A stretch of DNA of 64,000 nucleotides, taken from the NCBI GenBank assembly GCA_039809865.1, contig JBDHVW010000042.1, forward strand, positions 3,501 to 67,500, read 5' to 3'. Under the pieces are notes generated by a model. That model was given only the letters and a program-made list of their open reading frames with translations. It was not told where the DNA came from and ran no database searches. Both the position numbers and the translations under genes were made by a program. Within the stretch, counting starts at the first letter, position 1. Each line of letters opens with the position of its first letter. Shown here piece after piece: positions 42,479 through 50,236 of this stretch. The DNA comes from QWHO01 sp039809865. Its GTDB lineage: Bacteria; Vulcanimicrobiota; Xenobia; Xenobiales; QWHO01.

Positions 42479-43168
42479 CTACTTCAACGCGGCCCACCAC
42501 AGCTCGGCCAGGTGGTCGTAGCCCCGGGCGTTGGGATGATTGCCATCGTCGGCCAGCAGAGAGGGGTCGGTGAAGGTCCGGTCGGCCGAGAAGTCGACCA
42601 CCCTGCCTCCGACCGCTTGAGCTTCGGCTCGCAAAGCCTGGTTGTAAAGCTTCACCTGAGCCGACATTCGCTTGAGCTCGGCCGGACTGGTGCCGGGGAA
42701 GGCCTCCCCCTTCACCGCCACCGGGCGCCGACTCTGGTCGTCGAGCAGAGCCACCACGAATCGGCACTTCGGGAAAGAGCCCAAGATCGCGTGCACGTCG
42801 GAGCGGAAGCGAGTCAAGTTGGCCTTCTCGTCGGCGGCGGTCGGGTCGTTGTATTCGTAGAGATACCAGAGGTCGTTGCTGCCCACCCAGAGGCAGACGA
42901 CTTCGGGCTTGAAGGTGCGGGCGCGGGAGACCTGGGACGGCTGCCCCTCGTAACCGCGCAGAACCATCTCGGAAGTCCAGCCCGACTGACCCAGGTTCAG
43001 GAGCTCCCCGCCCGACCGCTGCTTCACGCGGCCGGGCCAGCCCAGGCCCCGGTCATCCCCGTCACCCTGGGTCAGGCTGTCGCCCAGGCAGGCAATGCGC
43101 GGACCGCTGCTGACTGCCGGACCCAGCAGCAAGCTTCCCAGAGCCAAACCCAGCAAGAGTCTTCGCAT
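42479..43168 (-). CDS. secreted SGNH/GDSL hydrolase
   Basis: 229 residues with a Sec signal (MRRLLLGLALGSLLLGPAVSS). Block I GDSLTQG with catalytic Ser31, the block III Asn in WVGSNDLW, and the block V D-x-x-H as DDGNHPNARGYDHL give the full SGNH catalytic set. Such enzymes act as lipases, carbohydrate esterases or deacetylases; the substrate is unknown. ATG 43168 overlaps the TGA of the upstream secreted-protein gene by one base, so the two form an operon. Confidence 0.92.
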   Translation of the reverse strand: MRRLLLGLALGSLLLGPAVSSGPRIACLGDSLTQGDGDDRGLGWPGRVKQRSGGELLNLGQSGWTSEMVLRGYEGQPSQVSRARTFKPEVVCLWVGSNDLWYLYEYNDPTAADEKANLTRFRSDVHAILGSFPKCRFVVALLDDQSRRPVAVKGEAFPGTSPAELKRMSAQVKLYNQALRAEAQAVGGRVVDFSADRTFTDPSLLADDGNHPNARGYDHLAELWWAALK

Positions 43169-43992
43169 CAGTGCCTCACCACCGGACCGGTGATCGTGAA
43201 GTTGTAGTTGGCGCAGTTGGCATCCACATGCACGTGCACGCGCAGCTCGCGGCGGGCCGGGTTGCGATAGACCTGGCGGTCGGTGGTGGGCGTGTCCAGC
43301 GCGATCACGCCGCAGCGAATCTGGTTGATGCCGCTCAGGTCGTCCAGGTCGACGGTGACGGCGCTGGTCGAGGCCCGGCGGGCCTGGGCGGTGAGCGTGA
43401 AGTGGATTTCGCCGGCCTCGGCGGTCACGTCGTAGTAGAAGTCCTGGTCGCGGCCCGTGCCCGAACCGCCATCCGACCAGGTGGCGGACTCGACGGGAGC
43501 GGGCGCGTAACGGCCCGCACTGGCGTTGCGCAGAGCGTCAGAGTTAACGTTCTCGCTCACCTGAGGGATGCGGACCGGGGTCACGGCCAGAGCGCGACGA
43601 TCGAGCCACAGGCTGTAATCCTGGGTGGACCGATCGACCGTGACCGCCAGCAGCAGGGGCTGGGAGCGACGCACGGTGAAACGCACCGTGCGCTCATCGG
43701 GAACCGTCCAACCCACCGCCTCGGTGTTGGCCAGGGCATTGCGGCCGGCATCGAAGACGTCCAGCGCCACATGGGTCTGGTTGGTGGCGGCTCCAGCGAA
43801 AACGTGAGCCGTGAACTCGGACGGATTGGCCGGCAGCTGGAAGTAATAGACCGCGCGGCGCCCGACCCCGTGACCATTGATGCCGTAACCCGACCACAGC
43901 GTGGGATGGTCCGGATCCTCCGACCATTGAGCCGTCGCCGAACCCGTCAGACAGAAAGCCATACAGCAGAGTGCCAGAAGTCGCTTGAGCAC
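43168..43992 (-). CDS. secreted beta-sandwich protein, 274 residues
   Basis: GTG 43992 behind GGAAGG gives a signal peptide (MLKRLLALCCMAFCLTGSATAQ). The mature chain is strand-rich with alternating Thr, Val and Arg (TVRFTVRRSQPLLLAVTVDRSTQDYSLWLDRRALAVTPV, REIHFTLTAQARRAST-like), as in two jelly-roll or pre-peptidase-C-like domains, and has few Cys. Coupled by TGATG to the SGNH hydrolase, so it may be a carbohydrate- or surface-binding partner; this is inference. The frame stays open far upstream of the signal peptide, which I consider noncoding. Confidence 0.72.
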   Translation of the reverse strand: MLKRLLALCCMAFCLTGSATAQWSEDPDHPTLWSGYGINGHGVGRRAVYYFQLPANPSEFTAHVFAGAATNQTHVALDVFDAGRNALANTEAVGWTVPDERTVRFTVRRSQPLLLAVTVDRSTQDYSLWLDRRALAVTPVRIPQVSENVNSDALRNASAGRYAPAPVESATWSDGGSGTGRDQDFYYDVTAEAGEIHFTLTAQARRASTSAVTVDLDDLSGINQIRCGVIALDTPTTDRQVYRNPARRELRVHVHVDANCANYNFTITGPVVRH

Positions 43993-44140
43993 GAAACCAA
44001 TCCTTCCTTCTTCCCATTCTCGATGACCGCAGCATACATCGTCAGAAAGACGAAAACTGTAAGCCAAATTACCAGAAACGTCTCCCGGTCTCCGCGCGGC
44101 AGGGCAGGGCTGAGGCCCGCCACGCAGCGAATCAGTAGCG

Positions 44141-45463
44141 GTGGAAATTGCGCCGCTGGGAAACCCGTTGCCGCCGGCCCGGCCCTTGGCTGCGGCTCGC
44201 GCCGAGTTGGCTCCGGAGCCGTCGCCCGATCGCGTCGTCTGGCAACCCCTGGCGAGGGAGCCCCGGTCACCTGCGCCCCAGGCGCCGCCGGCCTCGGCTC
44301 GCAGCGCGCCTGCGCCCCCGGTCAGCTTTGCCAACCCGGCTCCGCCGGTCAGCTTTGCCAACCCGGCTCCGCCGGTCGCTTTCCCGACCCGCCCGAGTCT
44401 GGCCGTTGACCATGAAGGCGACCTGACCAACCTGCTGGCGGGGGCCGAGACGAGTCCCGAGCTCTGGCTCACTGCGACCAGCGAGGCGCTCGCCGCGCTC
44501 AAGAACGGCTGGATCCCCTCGGCCGGAGTAGCCGAGAAGCTCGCTGAAGGTGTGTTGGCCGACCTGGCGCGGGTCTGCGCGGGCATCCAGGCTCGGCCCC
44601 AGGGGCAAGGGCTCGAAACGATGTTAGAGATGCAAAGTCGCGCCTCGCAATCGATGCCGCACGATTTCTTCAGTCGCGCGGCCACCCAGGCGTTCGAGCA
44701 CGGAGGCCCCGGACGCCTTCCTCTCTCCGAGGAGATGAGCCACTGGCTCGTCCTCGCTTTCGGGCCGGACCGATTGGTGCAGGAGCTCGAGCAGCGCATC
44801 GGCGCCGGACCGCTTGAGCCCTGCTCGGAAACCGCCGTGCTGGCCTTGCGCAGCTACCTCCCCAACCACCTCGACGAGGGCCTGGAGAAGCGCTTCTTTC
44901 GCGCCATGCACCCTCTCTTGACGCAACCGGCAAAGTCGGAGGACTTGGAGAAAGTTCTGCGCGGCTACCGCAACCGGGTCCAGAACGAAGGGCGTTGGCA
45001 CCTGGAAAAGGCTCCCCCGGCCGAGAAAATCGCGCTTCTGCGCGAGGTGGTCAGCGTCTCCAAAGTCAGCGCCAGCAAGCCGGCCGATGCCAAGACGGCC
45101 GCGGCGGTCGCTCAGGCCCTGCAGGGCCCCGGCGAGCTGCCCGAGGTGTCCGTGCAGCGCGTGGGAGAAGGCGAAGGCAAGGACTGCCTCGAGTCCACCC
45201 TGGCTTTGATCCAACAGGCCCTTCCCCGCGAGCATCGGAAGGCGGGTTACGAGGCGATGGCCGGGCTGCTGAGCGGCCACAAGGATGTCTTCGTCGCCTG
45301 GAACGCCTTCCTCGACGCCCTGGACGGGACCGATCCCCTGGCGGGACTGGCCGAGGCCCGGCTGGGCATGGCTCCCCAGGCCCAGAAGAGCTCGGGGGTC
45401 GCCCTGAGCCAGGGCGCGGTCAACGTGGGCGGGGTGCGTCTTCGCACCCGCAACCGCCCTTAA
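44141..45463 (+). CDS. hypothetical protein with Pro/Ala-rich N-terminus, 440 residues
   Basis: GTG 44141 (MEIAPLGNPLPPARPLAAAR); no obvious ribosome site. Residues 1-85 are a low-complexity Pro/Ala linker including a 9-residue tandem repeat (PPVSFANPA). Residues 90-440 are predicted helical (ETAVLALRSYLPNHLDEGLEKRFFRAMHPLL, DCLESTLALIQQALPREHRKAGYEAMAGLL). No signal peptide or known domain. Its leader is partly duplicated at 42325-42369. It ends convergently with the macro-domain gene (TTAA shared). The N-terminal motif resembles those of three other proteins in the window. Confidence 0.65.
   Translation: MEIAPLGNPLPPARPLAAARAELAPEPSPDRVVWQPLAREPRSPAPQAPPASARSAPAPPVSFANPAPPVSFANPAPPVAFPTRPSLAVDHEGDLTNLLAGAETSPELWLTATSEALAALKNGWIPSAGVAEKLAEGVLADLARVCAGIQARPQGQGLETMLEMQSRASQSMPHDFFSRAATQAFEHGGPGRLPLSEEMSHWLVLAFGPDRLVQELEQRIGAGPLEPCSETAVLALRSYLPNHLDEGLEKRFFRAMHPLLTQPAKSEDLEKVLRGYRNRVQNEGRWHLEKAPPAEKIALLREVVSVSKVSASKPADAKTAAAVAQALQGPGELPEVSVQRVGEGEGKDCLESTLALIQQALPREHRKAGYEAMAGLLSGHKDVFVAWNAFLDALDGTDPLAGLAEARLGMAPQAQKSSGVALSQGAVNVGGVRLRTRNRP
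44318..44398. repeat. 27-bp tandem repeat, about 2.5 copies
   Basis: CCGGTCAGCTTTGCCAACC with CGGCTCCG repeats at 44318 and 44345 and begins a third, diverging copy at 44372. It is in frame and encodes PVSFANPAP units in the linker of the 440-residue protein. Confidence 0.9.
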
Positions 45464-46914
45464 GGTCGCTGCGCCAGGGCCTGCTCCAGCGCGCTGGCCG
45501 TCGCCGTATCTCCATAGATCACGAAGTTGATGTCCTTCACGTTCTGGGCTCGCGCCTGGAAGTCGCGCACGGCCCTGGCCATATCCGCCACCTTCTGCTC
45601 GGGGGTTCCCCCGGCGTTCTTCATGACGCCCAGGCGCATGGCCGGAATCGAGACGGTCTTCTGGCCTGCCTGGTCGGCCGCGTTCAGACCGGCGCTCAGA
45701 ATGTCATAGAGCGGCAACTTGAGATCGTCCACCACGAAGACCACGCTCTTGAAAGCGCCCTGGTGAGGCTGCTGGGTGCCGGCCACCTTCACCTGGCCGT
45801 CTTGTTTCCCGATCAGAACCTGGGCCTGTTGGTGGAACTGACCCCCGCCGGCGCGCGCGATCGCGCCGTCGACGCCCCCCATCCACATGCCTTCGGAGTT
45901 GACCGCCGTGATCAACCCGTCAGCGGGGACCCGGGTAATATCGCCCAGCTGCACTTTGACAGTGGGCGCCGTCGCGGTGGTCGCTGCGGCTGCGGGGGTT
46001 GCTGAGGTCGCGGCCGGAGCCTGGAGCTGGGCCAGGCCGGGGAAAATGGCTCCCACGCCCATGGCGCTCAAGGGAGTGAGGTGCAGCTCGGTCTGCTTAC
46101 GGCCGTCGAGCCACTTCCAAACGGGCGCCGACTTCCAATCGAAGAAACCATTGAAACCGTTGCGCGTGGAGGCGCCAACCTGGCCCAGCAGCGAGCCGCC
46201 ACTGACATCGTAGCCCTGATCGCCCCCCTTTTTGACGGAGAGCGGATTCTCTTGCACGTTGTTGGCTCCGCCCAGACCCATGGCCCGGCCCGCGCCGCCC
46301 AGGATGGACTTGCCCGCCGGGGCATTGGACTCGCTGATCTCGCTGGCGTGCAACCGACCACCCGGGCCCTCGGTGATGCGCGTGAACTGCTTTCCTTGCG
46401 CCGTCGTCACCTCGTTGAAAATCGAGGTGCGGGTGCCGTCGGGCGCGATCGTCTCGGCCTTCTCGCGCGTGACCGCGCCGTCCGGGCGCTGCTGGAACTG
46501 CGAGGTGATACCGTACTCGCCGGAAGTCGGGTCGAACGTGATCAGGTTCGGGCTGGTGGGGTCAACCTGAACATAAACCTTCCCGTCGCTGCCGTGCTGG
46601 GCGGCCACCGGCGTGGGCTGAGCGGTCTGGAGCAGGGCCCGCACCGAGCCATCGGCGCCCTGCAACACCGCGACCTGTACCGGCAGGAACGGCCCGGCCG
46701 GCAGGACCGCCTGGTAGGCCACGCCACCTTGATCGCGCAGCAACTGCAACCCGCTCGGATAGACGACAGGCTTGGCGGGCGCGGCCGGAATGCTGGCTCC
46801 GAGACCATCGGCGCCCCAGGGGTTGCCTCCGCCCTGAGCGCCAGATGCAGGCTGTGGCCGGCCGATCGGAGCCTGGTTCAGGTGGGAGAGGGGATTGATG
46901 CCGCCGAGGTTCAT
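45460..46914 (-). CDS. macro-domain protein with long non-catalytic N-terminus
   Basis: 484 residues from ATG 46914 (GGAGG upstream). The C-terminal 165 residues, from about 318, form a macro domain: VKVQLGDITRVPADGLITAVNSEGMWMGGVDGAI matches the G-D-I-T, V-N-x-x and G-G-V-D-x-A-I elements that bind ADP-ribose. Residues about 1-300 are an unrecognised Gly/Gln/Thr-rich region with strand-like stretches (GKVYVQVDPTSPNLITFDPTSGEYGIT) and an Ala/Thr linker before the macro domain. No signal peptide; N-terminus MNLGGINPLSHLNQ. Macro domains read or erase ADP-ribosylation; the enzymatic status here is unknown. Confidence 0.8.
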   Translation of the reverse strand: MNLGGINPLSHLNQAPIGRPQPASGAQGGGNPWGADGLGASIPAAPAKPVVYPSGLQLLRDQGGVAYQAVLPAGPFLPVQVAVLQGADGSVRALLQTAQPTPVAAQHGSDGKVYVQVDPTSPNLITFDPTSGEYGITSQFQQRPDGAVTREKAETIAPDGTRTSIFNEVTTAQGKQFTRITEGPGGRLHASEISESNAPAGKSILGGAGRAMGLGGANNVQENPLSVKKGGDQGYDVSGGSLLGQVGASTRNGFNGFFDWKSAPVWKWLDGRKQTELHLTPLSAMGVGAIFPGLAQLQAPAATSATPAAAATTATAPTVKVQLGDITRVPADGLITAVNSEGMWMGGVDGAIARAGGGQFHQQAQVLIGKQDGQVKVAGTQQPHQGAFKSVVFVVDDLKLPLYDILSAGLNAADQAGQKTVSIPAMRLGVMKNAGGTPEQKVADMARAVRDFQARAQNVKDINFVIYGDTATASALEQALAQRP

Positions 46915-47091
46915 CGCGCGTCCTCCAAGGAAATCTACGAGGGACAGTTCCCGTTGGCGACGGACTTTCCCTGGCGAGGACGACCTCAGCAAATGGGGTT
47001 AGTTGAGCCAGGCGTGAAAGCCTTCTTCCGTGCTCGAAAAGGGGGCTCGGGAAAGCACCCGAAGAGCCGCTGCATTGCGGGAGGAGGCTTC

Positions 47092-47775
47092 ATGAAACGT
47101 AGAGATCTGTTTCGTCTCGGTCTGGGTGCGGTGCTGGTGGGCTCGATGGGGAGGGTCTCCCTGGGCCAGACTTCCTCGGTGGGTCCGGACGAGGCGCTCA
47201 AGCGCCTCAAAGAGGGCAATGAACGCTACGTCAGCGGGCTGAAGACAGGCGGTTCGGGACGCTCGGCCGACCGGCGCGCGGAGTTGACCGGATCGCAAAG
47301 TCCCTACGCGATGGTGCTGGGCTGCGCCGACTCGCGCGTGGCGCCGGAGATTCTCTTCGACGCCGGCATCGGCGACCTGTTCGTCGTGCGCGTGGCGGGC
47401 AACATCGTGAGCGCTGCCAACTACGGCATCATGGGCAGCATCGAGTTCGGGCACGCGGTGCTGGGCTCGAACCTGATCGTGGTCCTGGGCCATTCGGCTT
47501 GCGGCGCCGTGCGGGGAGCGCTGGATACCATCGCCAACGACAAGGAGCTACCGGGCTCGATCGAGGGCGTGGTGGACGCGATCCGCCCGGCCGCGCGCCG
47601 CAGCAAGGGCCTGCCCGGCGACCCGTTGGTCAACGCGACGCGCGTGAACGTGGAGGAGGGCGTCAAGCGCCTGCCGCTCTACAGCGAGATCCTCCAGGGT
47701 GCGGTGGCCGCCGGTAAGCTCAAGATCGTGGGCGGCGTCTACGACCTGAAGTCGGGCGCGGTGGACTGGGTCTAG
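47092..47775 (+). CDS. Tat-exported beta-class carbonic anhydrase
   Basis: 227 residues. Zinc ligands and dyad are clear: Cys78-x-Asp80-x-Arg82 in CADSR, and His134 and Cys137 in HSAC. The N-terminus MKRRDLFRLGLGAVLVGSMG carries a twin-arginine motif and hydrophobic stretch, so the folded zinc enzyme is probably exported to the periplasm. ATG 47092 has an excellent GGAGGAGG site. It interconverts CO2 and bicarbonate. Convergent with the TlpA-like gene, sharing CTAG. Confidence 0.93.
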   Translation: MKRRDLFRLGLGAVLVGSMGRVSLGQTSSVGPDEALKRLKEGNERYVSGLKTGGSGRSADRRAELTGSQSPYAMVLGCADSRVAPEILFDAGIGDLFVVRVAGNIVSAANYGIMGSIEFGHAVLGSNLIVVLGHSACGAVRGALDTIANDKELPGSIEGVVDAIRPAARRSKGLPGDPLVNATRVNVEEGVKRLPLYSEILQGAVAAGKLKIVGGVYDLKSGAVDWV

Positions 47776-48386
47776 TAGGAGAGGCCACCGCCTTCGGCCG
47801 CGTCAGGGCCTGGCGCGGCCGAAGCGCCCGGAGGATAGGGGTGCGAATCGGTCGTCGTGGTCGTCACGGAGCCGCCCTGCATCTTGGCGACGGCCTCCTC
47901 GAGCGCCTTCGGATCGGCCGGGCCCTGCCAGACCTTACGGTGGTCCTGGTCGAGCAGGATGTAGCAGGTCGCGTCGCTGCCGCCCAGCAGGTTGACGCCG
48001 ATCTGGCCGCCCTCGTCCACCAGCACCGCGTCGGCGGAGGGCGCGAACTGACTCACGAAGTTGGCTCCCGAGGGCTGGTCGGCGTAGACCAGCAGGTTCC
48101 AGGTCGTCAGACCACGCTGTTTGGCCAGGGCCATGGCATCGCGGTCGGTCTGCCTGGTCCGCTCCTGGCAGTCGGGACAGCCGACGGCGGACAGGAACAC
48201 GAAGACCGGTCCTTTCACGTCAGCGAGGTGCTTCGGCCCTCCGCCCACCGCGCTGAGGGTAAAATCGACCGCGCCCGCCACCGGAGCGGTCGCCGGCGCG
48301 GGCGCCGCGGAATACACGTGGTAGAGCCATCCGGCCAGGGCCACCGCGGCCAGGACGAAGAGAAAGTCGTAGTGGCTCCTGCGCAT
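47772..48386 (-). CDS. membrane-anchored TlpA/thioredoxin-like protein
   Basis: 204 residues: N-terminal membrane anchor (FLFVLAAVALAGWLYHVYS), then a thioredoxin-like fold (VDFTLSAVGGGPKHLADVKGPVFVFLSAVGCPDCQERT) with a CPDC active-site motif, of the AhpC/TSA-TlpA type, and a Pro/Gly-rich tail. ATG 48386 lies 5 bp after the ndh stop, with GGAGGG inside the end of ndh as ribosome site. Probably an extracytoplasmic thiol oxidoreductase. Confidence 0.82.
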   Translation of the reverse strand: MRRSHYDFLFVLAAVALAGWLYHVYSAAPAPATAPVAGAVDFTLSAVGGGPKHLADVKGPVFVFLSAVGCPDCQERTRQTDRDAMALAKQRGLTTWNLLVYADQPSGANFVSQFAPSADAVLVDEGGQIGVNLLGGSDATCYILLDQDHRKVWQGPADPKALEEAVAKMQGGSVTTTTTDSHPYPPGASAAPGPDAAEGGGLSY

Positions 48387-48391
48387 GTCTA

Positions 48392-49711
48392 TTACCCTCC
48401 TCTGGTTGGCTCGGGCGCCGCCTCCGGCGTCGGGGGAGGCGTGGGATCGACCTCGGGCTCGAGCTTGTCCGGATCCATCGTGATGATGCGCACCCCCCAC
48501 CGCCAGGTGAGATAGGCCCAGGCCCAGCGGACGAAGACCTGCACCCGGTTCTGGAAATCCACGATGTACATCAGGTGGATGAACAACCACGCGCACCAGG
48601 CCAGAAAGCCCTTCATCGTGATCCCGTGGGTCTCCGCGATGGCAGCCGTGCGGCCGATGGTCGCCATGCTGCCCTTGTCGAAATACTTGAACTTCTCCAA
48701 CGGTTTGCCGGCGATCAAGCGCAACAGGTTCTTGCCGGCCAGACGACCCTGCTGCATGGCTACCGGCGCCATTCCGGGCAAAATCTTCCCGTTCTCCTCG
48801 AGGTGGGCCATGTCGCCCAGGCAGAAAACGTTGTCATGTCCCTTCAGGCGCAGGTCGGGCTCGATCATCACGCGCCCGGCCCGATCGCGGTCGGGAGACA
48901 CCTGCTCGGCCAGGTCCGAGCCGCCCACGCCGGCAGCCCAGAGCACGTTGGCCGCCTCGATGACCCCTTTGTCGGTGGTCACCTTCCCCGCCTCGATGTT
49001 CTGGACGCGCTCGCTGAAACGCACCTCCACGCCCATCTTCTGCAGGCGTTTGAGCGCGTAGGCCGACAGGTGCGCCGGGTAGGCGCCCAGCAACCGATCG
49101 CTGCCCTCGATCAGGATCACCCGGGCCATCTCGGGGTGGATGTTCTTGAAGTCCCAGCGCAGCACGTAGCGGCGCAACTCGGCGAAGGCACCGGCCAGTT
49201 CGACCCCGGTGGGTCCGCCGCCCACCACCACGATCGTCATCAACTTCTCGATGCGCGCCGGATCGGTGGAGCGCTCGGCCTGCTCGAAGCTGTAGAGCAC
49301 CCGGTTGCGAATGGTGAGCGCATCTTGCAGGCTCTTCAACCCCGGTGCGTGCTTCGCCCAGTCGTCGTGGCCAAAGTAGGAGGTGCGTCCCCCCATCGCC
49401 AGGATGAGGTAGTCGAAGGGCAGCTCCAGCCTGCCCTGATCGAGGATGACGCGCTGTCCGGGATAGTCGATCGTGGTGACCTCACCCATCAGCACCTGGA
49501 GGTTCTTCTGATTCCAGGTCACCGCGCGCACCGCGCTGGAGATCTCCGAGGGGTTGAGGCCGGCCGTGGCCACCTGGTAGAGCAGGGGCTGGAACAGATG
49601 GTGGTTCTGCCGGTCCACCATCGTGATGCTCAGATCTTTGGCACCCTTGAGGGCTCTGGCCGCGGACAGCCCGCCGAAGCCGGCTCCCACGATCACGACG
49701 CGTTTGCTCAT
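48392..49711 (-). CDS. ndh: type II NADH:quinone oxidoreductase (NDH-2)
   Basis: 439 residues from ATG 49711. FAD-binding GAGFGG at 9-14, second Rossmann motif VVVGGGPTGVELAGAFAEL, and the C-terminal FAD/quinone motif (CLGDMAHLEENGKILPGMAPVAMQQGRLAGKNL) are standard for NDH-2; the C-terminal KGFLAWCAWLFIHLMYIVDFQNRV is the amphipathic membrane-binding part. It passes electrons from NADH to quinone without proton pumping. A GTG at 49732 is an alternative start, but a palindrome (49718-49738) lies there, so I favour the ATG. Confidence 0.93.
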   Translation of the reverse strand: MSKRVVIVGAGFGGLSAARALKGAKDLSITMVDRQNHHLFQPLLYQVATAGLNPSEISSAVRAVTWNQKNLQVLMGEVTTIDYPGQRVILDQGRLELPFDYLILAMGGRTSYFGHDDWAKHAPGLKSLQDALTIRNRVLYSFEQAERSTDPARIEKLMTIVVVGGGPTGVELAGAFAELRRYVLRWDFKNIHPEMARVILIEGSDRLLGAYPAHLSAYALKRLQKMGVEVRFSERVQNIEAGKVTTDKGVIEAANVLWAAGVGGSDLAEQVSPDRDRAGRVMIEPDLRLKGHDNVFCLGDMAHLEENGKILPGMAPVAMQQGRLAGKNLLRLIAGKPLEKFKYFDKGSMATIGRTAAIAETHGITMKGFLAWCAWLFIHLMYIVDFQNRVQVFVRWAWAYLTWRWGVRIITMDPDKLEPEVDPTPPPTPEAAPEPTRGG

Positions 49712-49717
49712 AACAGT

Positions 49718-49738
49718 GAGTGTGTTAGCCACACACTC
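49718..49738. promoter_or_regulatory. perfect 8-bp inverted repeat just upstream of ndh
   Basis: GAGTGTGT-TAGCC-ACACACTC, arms perfectly complementary, 6 bp before the ndh ATG on the minus strand. It could be a repressor operator (for example a redox regulator) or an RNA hairpin hiding the start region; no regulator can be named. Confidence 0.55.
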
Positions 49739-49751
49739 AGGGAAATCCCCT

Positions 49752-50087
49752 TCAGGCGACCCGGTTGCTGAGCACCTCGCCGGAGGCGAAATCGAACGCG
49801 ATCTCCTGGGCGTTGCTGCGGAACTCGGTGCGCAGGATCAGAACGTTGGCCTGGCGGTCGAGCTGGAGCTGCTGGCCGACCTGGCCCGGGTGCCCCAGCA
49901 CGTAGCGGCGGGGAGCGTCGCTGTCGGTGGAGCAATCCTCCGACAGGCGCCAGCCGTCTCGCAGCAGCTGCTTGGGCTGGCTGAGGTAGCGGCGCAGCCG
50001 CAGCGAGCGGACGTCCGGCAGCGCGGCGACCAGGCCGGCGCGGCGGAGCTGGTTCAACAGTTCGGGGCTGACTTGCGACTTCATCAT
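49752..50087 (-). CDS. hypothetical protein, 111 residues
   Basis: ATG 50087 with GAGG about 12 bp upstream. Soluble, helix then strands: SPELLNQLRRAGLVAALPDVRSLRLRRYLSQPKQLL, later QANVLILRTEFRSNAQEIAFDFASGEVLSNRVA. No motif recognised. It ends 40 bp before the ndh start, on the same strand, so it may lead the ndh transcript; the palindrome lies between them. Confidence 0.65.
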   Translation of the reverse strand: MMKSQVSPELLNQLRRAGLVAALPDVRSLRLRRYLSQPKQLLRDGWRLSEDCSTDSDAPRRYVLGHPGQVGQQLQLDRQANVLILRTEFRSNAQEIAFDFASGEVLSNRVA

Positions 50088-50236
50088 TTGGGCGGGCCTC
50101 CTGTCAACGACTTCTTGCTCTCAGGATAGCGAGCCGACTTTCAGATTTTCTTTGTACGAGTCGCAAACATGTTACAGAGTCGTTAAGATCTTGTGAACAA
50201 GGAGATCCCCCGGGCGCGCCAGAACCCCCCGGGCCT

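Noticed and set aside
43993..44799. N-terminal extension of the secreted 274-residue protein
   Set aside because: A clean signal peptide with ribosome site starts at 43992; the upstream frame is antisense to the 440-residue gene and low-complexity.
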